A stretch of DNA of 64,000 nt from Brevibacterium antiquum (GTDB lineage: Bacteria; Actinomycetota; Actinomycetes; Actinomycetales; Brevibacteriaceae): NCBI RefSeq assembly GCF_016107655.1, contig NZ_JABASX010000011.1, positions 123,776 through 187,775 on the forward strand, in the 5' to 3' direction. Below are positions 25,401 to 33,751 of the stretch, in pieces. The translations under genes were made by a program, and so were the position numbers. The notes below the pieces were generated by a model, which was given only the letters and a program-made list of their open reading frames with translations, was not told the DNA's origin and did not search any database. Position 1 is the stretch's first letter; each line of letters begins with the position of its first letter.

Positions 25401-26863
25401 AACAGCTCCGCCTTTCCTGCTGCCTGGAGGGGATGCTCCCCCGATGTTCGCCGAGGTGGTTCCCCGCACAGTCGTGGTGTCGGGAAGACCTTTCCCGGGT
25501 TGGACAGATAGTCCGGGTCGAAGGCGCAGCGCAGGATCTGCATGGTGTCGAGATCCTCGTTCGTGAACATGCGCGGCATGAACTTGGCCTTGTCGGACCC
25601 GACCCCGTGTTCGCCGGTGATCGATCCGCCTTCGCTCAGGCACAGGTCGAGGATGCGACCCGAGGCCGTCTCTGCGAGTTCGGTCTGACCTTCGATGCTG
25701 CCGTCGAAGAGGACGAGCGGATGCAGGTTGCCGTCGCCGGCGTGGAAGACGTTGGCAACGCGCACTCCGCATTCCTCCGCGATCGTCGAGATCGACGCCA
25801 GCACGGGCCCGAGCCGGGACCGTGGGATGACTCCGTCCTGGACGATGTAGTCGGGGCTGATCCGACCGACGGCGGCGAAGGCCGATTTCCGGCCCTTCCA
25901 GATCAGACCGCGTTCGACATCGTCGACGGCGACGCGAACCTCACCGGCACCGTGGTCCTTCGCCCTGGCGATGACCGTCTCCCGCTCGAGATCGACGTCG
26001 ATGGCCGGTCCGTCGAGTTCGACGACGAGGACGGCACCTGCACCGTCTGGATAGTTGCAGGCCACAGCCTTCTCTGCGGCCTCGATGGCCAACGCATCCA
26101 TCATCTCGATGGCGGCGGGCATGATCCCTGCGGAGATGATGTCACTGACCGCCTCCCCTGCCGCATCGGTCGACTCGAACCCGATGAGCAGCGTCTCCAC
26201 TGCTTCGGGCAGCCGGGTCAGACGCACGGTCACCTCGGTGACGATCCCCAGCGTCCCCTCTGATCCGCAGAGCACGCCGAGGAGGTCGAAGCCGGGGTAT
26301 TCGGGAGCCTGTCCCCCGATTTCGACGATGTCTCCCTGGGCGGTGACGAGGGTGAGGCCGGTGACATGGTTGGTGGTGAAACCGTATTTGAGGCAGTGGG
26401 CGCCGCCGGAGTTCTCGGCGACGTTGCCTCCGATCGAGCACACGCTCTGGCTCGAGGGATCCGGGGCGAAGTAGTAGCCGTCGGGGTTGGCCTCATTGGA
26501 GAGGTTGAGGTTGATGACGCCTGGCTGCACGATCGCGCGCTGGGCCAGCGGATCGATGTCGAGGATGTCCCTCATCGTCGACATGACGATGAGCACGCCT
26601 TCTGCGTGCGGCTGGGCCCCACCGGAGAGCCCGGTGCCCGAACCGCGGGCGACGAAGGGGACGTCGAACTCATGGCAGGCACGCACGGTCAGGGCCACCT
26701 CGGCGGTGGAGGTGACGCGGATGACCAGCGCTGGAACGGTCCTGTGCACGGCCAGACCGTCGCACTCGTAGGTCTTGCGCTCGTTCTCGTCGGTGACTAT
26801 CGCCCCTGGTGGCAAATGTGGTTGGATCCGTCCGAGAACCGATTCGATTCTGCTCATGTCCAC
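25397..26863 (-). CDS. glcD: Glycolate oxidase catalytic subunit GlcD
   Basis: GlcD oxidises glycolate, and in some relatives D-lactate, to the 2-oxo acid using FAD. The 488-residue protein has FAD_binding_4 (PFVARGSGTGLSGGAQPHAEG; NVAENSGGAHCLKYGFTTNHV) and the FAD-oxidase C domain with HAGDGNLHPLVLFD and GEHGVG signatures. A GTG at 26863 lies 5 nt after AGGAGG and is preferred over the ATG at 26857. It heads glcDEF. Glyoxylate produced here is the substrate of the malate synthase encoded immediately upstream, so the genes form a glycolate-to-malate route. A strong hairpin separates the two transcripts. Confidence 0.93.
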   Translation of the reverse strand: MDMSRIESVLGRIQPHLPPGAIVTDENERKTYECDGLAVHRTVPALVIRVTSTAEVALTVRACHEFDVPFVARGSGTGLSGGAQPHAEGVLIVMSTMRDILDIDPLAQRAIVQPGVINLNLSNEANPDGYYFAPDPSSQSVCSIGGNVAENSGGAHCLKYGFTTNHVTGLTLVTAQGDIVEIGGQAPEYPGFDLLGVLCGSEGTLGIVTEVTVRLTRLPEAVETLLIGFESTDAAGEAVSDIISAGIMPAAIEMMDALAIEAAEKAVACNYPDGAGAVLVVELDGPAIDVDLERETVIARAKDHGAGEVRVAVDDVERGLIWKGRKSAFAAVGRISPDYIVQDGVIPRSRLGPVLASISTIAEECGVRVANVFHAGDGNLHPLVLFDGSIEGQTELAETASGRILDLCLSEGGSITGEHGVGSDKAKFMPRMFTNEDLDTMQILRCAFDPDYLSNPGKVFPTPRLCGEPPRRTSGEHPLQAAGKAELF

Positions 26864-26899
26864 TTCCGCCTCCTTGCGTCGATGTTGTCGAGCTTAGCG

Positions 26900-26949
26900 A
26901 AGAACGCCGCCGAAAATGTGCTCCTCGGCACATTTTCGACGGCGTTCTT
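26900..26949 (-). terminator. 22-bp hairpin between malate synthase and glcD
   Basis: Left arm 26900-26921 and right arm 26928-26949 pair over 22 bp with one G-U position and a 6-nt loop. Located 54 bp after the malate synthase stop and 37 bp before glcD, in the 139-bp gap 26864-27002. It probably ends the malate synthase transcript. Confidence 0.8.
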
Positions 26950-27002
26950 ACGTGGTGAGACTCCTGACCGGCGCAGACTCAGGGCCTGCACGGTCCTGTC
27001 TG

Positions 27003-28607
27003 TCAGGGCATACGTGCGTAGGCCGGCAGCGTCAGGAAGTCGACGTACTCGTCTGCGACGGCCACGGACAGGAACGTGTCGGTGGCATCCTTCCAGTCCG
27101 ACTCCTGACCTGGGAGCTTCGCGACCTCTTCGGTCACGACCTGGCGCACGAAGTCAGCGGTGACGGTGACTCCGGTGTCGAGTTCGACTCCGGCGTCCAT
27201 CCACTGCCAGACCTGGGACCGTGAGATCTCTGCAGTCGCAGCATCTTCCATGAGTCCGTTGATGGCGACGGCGCCGTTTCCCTCCAACCAGGCGCGCAGG
27301 TACTGGATGCCGACGGAGACGTTGGTCCGCAGACCCTGCTCCGTCATCGATCCTGGGGTCGACTTGACGTCGAGGAGCTCGGCTGCCGACACGGAGACGT
27401 CATCGCGCTTGTTCTCGATCTGGTTGGCGTTCTCACCCAAGGTCTCGGTGAAGACCTCCTTGCAGAGGGCGACCATGCCGGGATGGGCCACCCAGGAGCC
27501 GTCGAAGCCGTTGCCGGCCTCACGGGACTTGTCCTCGCGGACCTTGGTGAATGCGGCCTCATTCGCCTCCGGGTCCTTCGCCGGCACGAAGGCGCTCATG
27601 CCGCCGATGGCGTGTGCGCCGCGCTTGTGGCAGGTGTGCACGAGGAGCTCGGTGTAGGCGCGCATGAACGGCACCGTCATCGTCACGTCAGAACGGTCGG
27701 GCAGCAGGAAGTCAGCACCGCGGGCGCGGAAGTTCTTGATCACGGAGAAGATGTAGTCCCAGCGACCGGCGTTGAGACCTGCGGAGTGCTCGCGCAGTTC
27801 ATAGAGGATCTCTTCCATCTCGAAGGCCGCGGGGTAGGTCTCGATGAGCACGGTGGCGCGGATGGTCCCACGGTCAAGACCGAAGGAGTCCTCTGCGTGG
27901 TCGAACACCTGGTTCCACAGGCGTGCCTCGAGATGGGATTCCATCTTCGGGAGGTAGAAGTACGGGCCCTTGCCCTTTTCGATCTGGAGCTGTCCGGCGG
28001 TGGCGAAGTAGAGCGCGAAGTCGACGAGCGAGCCCGATGTCTCCTCACCGTCGACGAGGATGTGCTTCTCCGGCATGTGCCAGCCGCGGGGACGGACGAC
28101 GATGGTCGGCAGCTCCTCGTCGGGGGCCAACGTGTAGCTCTTGCCCTCGGGCGAGGTGAAGTCGATCTCGCGGTTGAGCGCGTCGAGCAGGTTGAGCTGT
28201 CCGCCGATGACCGAATCCCACTGTGGGGTGTTCGCATCCTCCTGATCGGCCAGCCACACCTTGGCTCCGGAGTTCAGAGCGTTGATCGTCATCTTCTTGT
28301 ACGTCGGTCCGGTCATCTCCACGCGCCGGTCCTCGAGCCCGGGTGCCGGCGGTGCGACCTGCCAGCTGGGATCGTTGCGGATCTCGGCGGTCTCGGGGAG
28401 GAAGTCGAGATCGGTGCCGGCGGCGATCTGAGCCTGGCGTTCCTTACGGGCCTCCAGGCGCTCGAGGCGGGTGCCGTTGAACTTCCGGTTCAGCTCGACG
28501 ATGAGCTCGAGGGCCTTGGGGGTGAGTACCTTCTCTGCCCCGTCCGGCAGTTCGCCGGTGATCTCCATGCCCTCTGGAATGTCCAGATTCTCGATTTGAG
28601 CAGTCAT
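27003..28607 (-). CDS. aceB: Malate synthase A
   Basis: Malate synthase condenses glyoxylate with acetyl-CoA to malate. The 534-residue length and segments such as PRGWHMPEKHILVDGE, ATVLIETYPAAFEMEEILYELREHSAGLN and GLRTNVSVGIQYLRAWL place it in the A type rather than the longer G type. ATG 28607 follows AGGAGAACC. It is divergent from the lactate permease gene across a 310-bp region with two operator-like boxes, and upstream of glcDEF, which supplies glyoxylate. No isocitrate lyase gene is in the window. Confidence 0.95.
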   Translation of the reverse strand: MTAQIENLDIPEGMEITGELPDGAEKVLTPKALELIVELNRKFNGTRLERLEARKERQAQIAAGTDLDFLPETAEIRNDPSWQVAPPAPGLEDRRVEMTGPTYKKMTINALNSGAKVWLADQEDANTPQWDSVIGGQLNLLDALNREIDFTSPEGKSYTLAPDEELPTIVVRPRGWHMPEKHILVDGEETSGSLVDFALYFATAGQLQIEKGKGPYFYLPKMESHLEARLWNQVFDHAEDSFGLDRGTIRATVLIETYPAAFEMEEILYELREHSAGLNAGRWDYIFSVIKNFRARGADFLLPDRSDVTMTVPFMRAYTELLVHTCHKRGAHAIGGMSAFVPAKDPEANEAAFTKVREDKSREAGNGFDGSWVAHPGMVALCKEVFTETLGENANQIENKRDDVSVSAAELLDVKSTPGSMTEQGLRTNVSVGIQYLRAWLEGNGAVAINGLMEDAATAEISRSQVWQWMDAGVELDTGVTVTADFVRQVVTEEVAKLPGQESDWKDATDTFLSVAVADEYVDFLTLPAYARMP

Positions 28608-28678
28608 CGGTGGTTCTCCTTCGGTGCACCAGAGGGGTGCGTTGCGTATTGCTGGCAGCGGGGTTTAGGCTGCGAAAC

Positions 28679-28714
28679 TTTCACATCGTGAAATTTATTG
28701 TTCACACAACGAAA
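28679..28714. promoter_or_regulatory. Two related operator boxes in the aceB-lctP divergon
   Basis: TTTCACATCGTGAAA (28679-28693) is a perfect 6-bp inverted repeat. GTTCACACAACGAAA (28700-28714) shares TTCACA and GAAA with it. The starts are 21 bp apart, two helical turns. The remaining gap (28608-28917) also holds an AGGAGGTGAT string at 28720-28729 with no suitably spaced start codon, and a TTGACG hexamer at 28776. No other gene is seen there. Confidence 0.6.
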
Positions 28715-28917
28715 AGAATAGGAGGTGATGCACCTCTCGTCAAACGCTTCCCTCGAGGTGAGACTGGCGGATCCCTTGACGGTACAACACACCACCAGGC
28801 ACGATGAGCAAAGGTACTTCGTTTGCAGAGTCTGCACCATATCGTCTGCTGGCCAATCGAGCAGAGACGGCCGGACTCCTCGACCAAGCGGCAACGACGC
28901 CGCGGATCGGATTCACG

Positions 28918-30795
28918 ATGGACAACCTCGCTGTCGCTGCGCTTCTGGCGCTCGCCCCCATTCTCCTGGCAGGAATCCTGCTCATCGGATTTCGCTGGCC
29001 CGCGAAATATGCCATGCCCATCGGGCTGGTCGCCGCCGCACTCGTCGCCAACTTCGCGTGGCAGATCGACTGGGTGACGATCAGCGCTTCGGTGGTCCAA
29101 GGACTGCTCACCGCCGTCGGGCTGCTGTGGATCGTCTTCGGTGCACTCCTGCTGCTGGCCACCGTCACGCGCTCGGGCGCGATCCAGACGATCCGCGCCG
29201 GCTTCGTCTCGATCTCTCCCGACCGACGCGTCCAGGTCATCATCATCGCCTGGCTCTTCGGTTCCTTCATCGAAGGCGCGGCAGGCTTCGGCACTCCCGC
29301 CGCGGTGGTCGCCCCGCTGCTGCTCGCCCTCGGCTTCCCAGCCATCGCCGCGGTCCTCGCCGGTCTCATCATCCAGTCCACACCGGTGAGCTTCGGCGCT
29401 GTGGGAACACCCATGGTCGTCGGAATCGGCACCGGGCTGTCGAAGGAAGACGGCAGCATGTCTGCCGATGTTGCGGCCAGAGCCTCCGAACTCGGTCTCA
29501 GCCAGTCAGAATTCATCGCCCACACGGCCACCCAGGTCGCTCTCATGCACGCCATCTGCGGAATTCTCATTCCGCTGCTGCTGTCCTGCATGCTCACAGG
29601 CTTCTTCGGTCGCACCAGGCGCTTCGCCGACGGCCTGGCGATCGCCCCGTTCGCCATCTTCTCGGCCCTGGCTATGATCGTGCCCTACCTCCTGGTGGCA
29701 AATCTGCTCGGTCCCGAATTCCCCTCGCTCATCGGCGGTCTCGTCGGATTGGCGATCGTCGTCACCGCCAGCAAGGCCGGATTCCTCATGCCGAAGAAGA
29801 CCTGGGACTTCGCCCCGCGCGAGATGTGGCCCAAGCATTGGATGGGCACCGTTGACCCGGCCGATGAGGCAGCGGAGCTGACGAAGAAGATGTCGATGAT
29901 CCGAGCGTGGTCGCCGTATCTCATCGTGGTCGCGCTCCTGCTCGTCACTCGCAATGTGCCCCCGGTCAAGGAATTCCTCACCGGGCCCGCCGTCATCAAT
30001 ATCAAGGAGATCTTCGGCACCGCAATCAGTTCGGATATGGATTTCCTGTGGTCCCCGGGCTTCATCTTCGTCATCGCCTGCCTCTGCACCTACCTGATTC
30101 ACCGGATGACCGGTTCGCAGATCGCCGGTTCATGGAAGATCGCAGGTTCGCAGATCGCCGGTGCCGCCGTGGCGCTGCTGTGCTCACTGCCCCTGGTGCG
30201 TGTGTTCATCAACTCCGGCAGCGACTACAACGCCTCCGGCCTGGACTCGATGCCGGTCACCCTCGCCGAGGCGGCCGCGAGCACGGTGGGCAGCGGCTGG
30301 CCGCTGTTGGCCCCCTTCGTCGGAGCCCTGGGCGCATTCGTCGCCGGTTCGAACACGGTCTCGAACATCATGTTCTCGCAGTTCCAGTTCTCCACCGGAA
30401 CGGCGATCGGGGCGGCTAGTCCTGAAACGGTCGTTGCCGCTCAGGCTGTGGGTGGTGCGGCAGGGAATATGGTCGCCGTCCACAATGTGGTGGCCGCCTC
30501 TGCCACGGTCGGTCTCATCGGACGCGAGGGCGAGCTCATCCGGCGCACCTCCATCCCGATGCTCGTCTATTCACTCACTGCCGGTGCCCTGGCATTCATC
30601 GGCATCAATGGGCTCGGGTTCAATGCCGGAACCGTGGTCTTCGGAGCGGTGCTCGTGGGCCTGATCGCGGCCGTCCTCCTCGCCCGGAGATCGCCGGGCA
30701 AGGAGCTCGTGGCCACGACGGAACCACGGCCTGCGAAGAAGGCGACGCCGACGCCGAAGACCCAGTCCTCAGAGGCACAGTCCTCAGAGTCCTGA
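28918..30795 (+). CDS. L-lactate permease (LctP family)
   Basis: The 625-residue protein belongs to the LctP family of lactate/glycolate importers. Signatures are [34 protein letters not shown] and [14 protein letters not shown], with about 13-14 membrane helices. I chose ATG 28918 ([14 protein letters not shown]): upstream codons from the alternative ATG 28804 have about 55% G+C at third positions, far below the gene body, and neither start has a good ribosome-binding site. Two internal oddities are an 11-residue duplication at 30112-30162 and a repetitive polar C-terminus ([11 protein letters not shown]). Its place beside glcDEF and aceB supports lactate or glycolate as substrate. Confidence 0.88.
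   Translation: MDNLAVAALLALAPILLAGILLIGFRWPAKYAMPIGLVAAALVANFAWQIDWVTISASVVQGLLTAVGLLWIVFGALLLLATVTRSGAIQTIRAGFVSISPDRRVQVIIIAWLFGSFIEGAAGFGTPAAVVAPLLLALGFPAIAAVLAGLIIQSTPVSFGAVGTPMVVGIGTGLSKEDGSMSADVAARASELGLSQSEFIAHTATQVALMHAICGILIPLLLSCMLTGFFGRTRRFADGLAIAPFAIFSALAMIVPYLLVANLLGPEFPSLIGGLVGLAIVVTASKAGFLMPKKTWDFAPREMWPKHWMGTVDPADEAAELTKKMSMIRAWSPYLIVVALLLVTRNVPPVKEFLTGPAVINIKEIFGTAISSDMDFLWSPGFIFVIACLCTYLIHRMTGSQIAGSWKIAGSQIAGAAVALLCSLPLVRVFINSGSDYNASGLDSMPVTLAEAAASTVGSGWPLLAPFVGALGAFVAGSNTVSNIMFSQFQFSTGTAIGAASPETVVAAQAVGGAAGNMVAVHNVVAASATVGLIGREGELIRRTSIPMLVYSLTAGALAFIGINGLGFNAGTVVFGAVLVGLIAAVLLARRSPGKELVATTEPRPAKKATPTPKTQSSEAQSSES
30112..30162 (+). repeat. 33-bp tandem duplication inside the lactate permease gene
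   Basis: The 18-mer GGTTCGCAGATCGCCGGT occurs at 30112-30129 and again at 30145-30162, 33 bp apart, giving [17 protein letters not shown] in the protein. The intervening copy is partly preserved. The duplication is in frame and lies in a hydrophilic loop before a membrane helix. Confidence 0.8.
30763..30792 (+). repeat. Two 15-bp repeats encoding the permease C-terminus
   Basis: CAGTCCTCAGAGGCA (30763-30777) and CAGTCCTCAGAGTCC (30778-30792) encode [10 protein letters not shown] immediately before the stop codon. Confidence 0.75.
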
Positions 30796-30830
30796 GGCGT
30801 CGGCACGCCGCCATTTCACCGCATCGGCAC

Positions 30831-30880
30831 CCTGAACCTGCAAAAGCTCCCCACATGTGGGGAGCTTTTGCAGGTTCAGG
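30831..30880. terminator. Perfect 50-bp palindrome between converging genes
   Basis: Bases 30831-30855 are perfectly complementary to 30856-30880 with no spacer. The centre is CCCCACATGTGGGG, flanked by AAAAGCT and AGCTTTT. It lies between the converging 3' ends of the lactate permease and RNase J genes and has A/T tracts on both flanks of the GC core, suiting termination in both directions. Confidence 0.85.
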
Positions 30881-30943
30881 TATCTGAAGAAGACTCGACA
30901 GTCGCCGAGGCGGTGCGCGGCGGTCGGTCTGTGTGTGCTTTGG

Positions 30944-30985
30944 CGAACGAACTCTGTCGAATCAACTGTGTCGAACGAACTCAGA
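30944..30985. repeat. Three 14-bp tandem repeats across the RNase J stop
   Basis: Units CGAACGAACTCTGT, CGAATCAACTGTGT and CGAACGAACTCAGA are contiguous. The last contains the stop codon of the RNase J gene (30981-30983). Confidence 0.75.
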
Positions 30986-32669
30986 CGATGACGACCATGG
31001 GGACGATCATCGGCTTGCGACGCAGCTTCGAGGACGCCCAGCGTCCCACAGTGCGGCGCACGACCTGCTGCAGCTGGTACTGGTCGGTGTTGCCGTCCTT
31101 GAGTGCATCCTCGACGGCCTTCGTGACCTTCGGCATGATCGAGTCGAAGACAGAATCGGACTCGGCTACACCGCGGGCGTGGATTTCGGGTCCGGCGATG
31201 AGGGACTTGGACTGGCTGTTGATGGCCATGAAGATCGTGACGAAGCCTTCGCCGGAGAGCACGAGACGGTCTTTGAGGTCCGCCTCGGTGATCTCACCGA
31301 CTGAGGAGCCGTCGACGAAGACGAAGTTGCAGTCCACTGCGCCCACAACCTCGGCGTGGCCGTCCTTGAGGTCGACGACCCAACCGTCGTCGGCGAGGAC
31401 GATGTTGTCCGGGTTCACTCCGGTCGCCTCGGCGTGCCTGGCGTTGGCCAGCATGTGTCGCCATTCGCCGTGGACGGGCATGACGCCGCGGGGCTGGACG
31501 ATGTTGTAGCAGTAGAGCAGCTCGCCCCCGGAGGCGTGTCCGGACACGTGGATCTTGGCGTCGGCCTTGGAGATCACGTTGGCGCCCAGCTTCATCAGCC
31601 CGTTGATGACCTTGAACACGGAGTTCTCGTTGCCGGGGATGAGTGAGGAGGCGAGGATGACGGTGTCGCCGTCGCCCACCTCGACGCGGTGGCTGCGGTT
31701 GGCCATGCGTGACAGGGCTGCCATCGGCTCGCCTTGCGAACCGGTGCACATGAGCACGACCTGGTCATCGGGGAGCTTGTCGACCTCTTTGATGTCGATG
31801 AGAGCACCGCGGGGAACCTCGAGGTACCCGAGGTCCTCGGCGATCTTCATGTTGCGCACCATCGACCGGCCGACGAGTGCGACCTTGCGGCCGTGTGCGT
31901 CTGCGGCGTTGAGCACCTGCTGGACGCGGTGGATGTGCGAGGAGAACGAGGCGACGATGATCCGGCGCTCGGCGTGGCCGAAGAGGTTCTCGAGAACCGG
32001 CCCGATGTCCTTCTCCAGAGCGGTGAATCCAGGGACCTCGGCGTTCGTCGAGTCCGTCATGAACAGGTCGACGCCTTCCTCGCCGAGGCGGGCGAAGGCC
32101 CGCAGGTCCGTGATCCGGCCGTCGAGCGGGAGCTGGTCCATCTTGAAGTCGCCGGTGTGGAGGATGTTGCCCGCGCCGGTGCGGATGAAGACCGCGAGAG
32201 CGTCGGGAATCGAGTGGTTGACGGCGACGAACTCGAGGTCGAAGGGACCGAGCTGATCGAGGTCGTTCTCCTTGACCACGCGGGTGATCGGCTTGATCCG
32301 GTGTTCCTTGAGCTTGGCCTCGATGAGAGCGATCGTCAGGTTCGAACCGAGGATCGGGATATCGGCTTTGCGGCGCAGCAGGTAGGGCACGGCTCCGATG
32401 TGGTCTTCGTGCCCGTGGGTGAGGACGAGGCCGACGATGTCGTCGAGGCGATCGTCGAGATAGGCGAAGTCGGGGAGGATGAGGTCAACGCCGGGCTGGT
32501 CCTCCTCCGGGAAGAGGACGCCGCAGTCGACGATGAGCAGCTTGCCGTGGTACTCGAACACGGTCATGTTGCGGCCGACTTCACCGAGGCCGCCGAGCGC
32601 CACGATGCGGACGGCTTCCGGGTCCATCTTCGGCGGAAGTTTCAGTTCTTGAGTCAATGCATTATTCAC
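30981..32669 (-). CDS. rnj: Ribonuclease J
   Basis: RNase J is a metallo-beta-lactamase/beta-CASP nuclease with 5'-3' exo- and endonuclease activity on mRNA and rRNA precursors. The metal motif is THGHEDHIG near residue 80, with HTGDFKMDQ and SGHASGGEL further on. The C-terminal domain is complete (566 residues from the most upstream start). A GTG at 32669 (MNNALTQELKLPP, 562 residues) is favoured because AGGAG lies 11 nt upstream; GTG 32681 has no room for a site. The start lies inside the dapA stop region (8-bp overlap), the conserved actinobacterial dapA-rnj pair. Confidence 0.93.
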   Translation of the reverse strand: MNNALTQELKLPPKMDPEAVRIVALGGLGEVGRNMTVFEYHGKLLIVDCGVLFPEEDQPGVDLILPDFAYLDDRLDDIVGLVLTHGHEDHIGAVPYLLRRKADIPILGSNLTIALIEAKLKEHRIKPITRVVKENDLDQLGPFDLEFVAVNHSIPDALAVFIRTGAGNILHTGDFKMDQLPLDGRITDLRAFARLGEEGVDLFMTDSTNAEVPGFTALEKDIGPVLENLFGHAERRIIVASFSSHIHRVQQVLNAADAHGRKVALVGRSMVRNMKIAEDLGYLEVPRGALIDIKEVDKLPDDQVVLMCTGSQGEPMAALSRMANRSHRVEVGDGDTVILASSLIPGNENSVFKVINGLMKLGANVISKADAKIHVSGHASGGELLYCYNIVQPRGVMPVHGEWRHMLANARHAEATGVNPDNIVLADDGWVVDLKDGHAEVVGAVDCNFVFVDGSSVGEITEADLKDRLVLSGEGFVTIFMAINSQSKSLIAGPEIHARGVAESDSVFDSIMPKVTKAVEDALKDGNTDQYQLQQVVRRTVGRWASSKLRRKPMIVPMVVIV

Positions 32670-33585
32670 TGAGGTAACCACTCCTGGTCAATTGGGCGGT
32701 CACGAGGGCCATCTGCTCGTCATCTGCTGGGAGCAGCGGCATTCGCGTACCGCGGTTGTCAAGTATTCCTTGGGCCTGTAGTGCGGCCTTGGCCGAGATG
32801 ACTCCCGGCATGTGGTTCATGAGCGCGTCGACCATGTCTGCCGTTTCATGGGCAATCGCGCGGGCGGTGGTGAGGTCGTTGTTCGCCACGGCGTCGACCA
32901 TGTCAGCGAACCGCGGTGTGCAGACATGGCCCGCCACGGAGACGACACCGAGGGCACCGAGAGCCAGCAGCGGAAGGTTGAGCGCATCCTCACCCGAGTA
33001 GTAGACGAGCGAGCTGCGGTTCATCACCTGCGCCGAGGCGAAGAGGTCGCCCTTGGCGTCCTTGACCGCGAGGATGTTGGGGTGATCGGCTAACTCGAGG
33101 AGAGTCTCCGTCCGAATCGGCACGCCCGATCGTCCCGGGATGTCATAGAGCATGACGGGAAGGTCGGTGGAGTCGGCTGCTGCGCGCATGTGGGCGGCAA
33201 TGGCCGGCTGTGTCGGCTTCGAATAGTAGGGCGTGACGATGAGGATTCCATCCGCGCCGGCTTCGGCCGAGCGCTTGGACAGATCGATGGTGTGCGAGGT
33301 GACGTTGTTGCCGGTACCCGCAATGATCTTCGCCCGGTTGCCGATGACACCGCGGACGACCTTGAGCAGTTCGATCTTCTCATCATCGGTCGTCGTCGGT
33401 GATTCGCCGGTGGTTCCGGACACCACGAGCATGTTGTTGCCGAGGTCGACAAGGTGGTTCGCAACCTTCTCCACGGCAGGATAATCAATGGTTCCGTCGT
33501 CCTTGAACGGCGTCACCATCGCCGTGCCGACCGTACCGAACGCATCAATTGCAGCGGCTGCTGCGCTGTCACCGAGAATCGCCAT
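32662..33585 (-). CDS. dapA: 4-hydroxy-tetrahydrodipicolinate synthase
   Basis: DapA condenses pyruvate with aspartate semialdehyde, the first committed step to diaminopimelate and lysine. The Schiff-base lysine is in NILAVKDAKGD and the proton-relay tyrosine in LYDIPGRSGVPI; SGTTGESPTTTDDEK is the family signature. ATG 33585 gives 307 residues, the usual length; an upstream ATG (33630) adds 15 arginine-bearing residues without homology. TATCCT lies 6 nt before 33585 with no ribosome-binding site, suggesting a leaderless mRNA. rnj overlaps its stop. Confidence 0.94.
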   Translation of the reverse strand: MAILGDSAAAAAIDAFGTVGTAMVTPFKDDGTIDYPAVEKVANHLVDLGNNMLVVSGTTGESPTTTDDEKIELLKVVRGVIGNRAKIIAGTGNNVTSHTIDLSKRSAEAGADGILIVTPYYSKPTQPAIAAHMRAAADSTDLPVMLYDIPGRSGVPIRTETLLELADHPNILAVKDAKGDLFASAQVMNRSSLVYYSGEDALNLPLLALGALGVVSVAGHVCTPRFADMVDAVANNDLTTARAIAHETADMVDALMNHMPGVISAKAALQAQGILDNRGTRMPLLPADDEQMALVTAQLTRSGYLSE

Positions 33586-33591
33586 ACGAAA

Positions 33592-33597
33592 AGGATA
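33592..33597 (-). promoter_or_regulatory. Probable -10 element of leaderless dapA transcript
   Basis: TATCCT on the minus strand ends 6 nt before the dapA ATG; no ribosome-binding site is present. The rest of the gap 33586-33751 shows no gene. Confidence 0.45.
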
Positions 33598-33751
33598 CCG
33601 CGCACAGCTCATGACTGCGGCAGTGGCCATCCGCGCGCCACCAGTGCATTTCCCTATCGCCGTCTGTCACCCGTGGCCGCTGGCCGCTCGTCGGCGGCGG
33701 GCGAGGCATTCGGCTGGGACCGTACAAGGCAATGAGACCACGAGAGACAGA

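Noticed and set aside
24249..25772. Extended glcE reading frame beginning inside glcD
   Set aside because: Upstream residues are arginine-rich shadow of glcD; family homology begins at about TTG 25400.
27483..28691. 402-codon plus-strand frame opposite malate synthase
   Set aside because: Covers the whole of aceB in the reverse sense and ends in its promoter; no homology seen.
28725..29855. Open frame behind the perfect Shine-Dalgarno sequence
   Set aside because: Its 376 codons overlap the lactate permease almost entirely, and the product is Arg/His/Pro-rich with no domain.
33586..33751. Extra small gene between dapA and the TetR gene
   Set aside because: Short frames exist but none has a ribosome-binding site, typical codon use or similarity.
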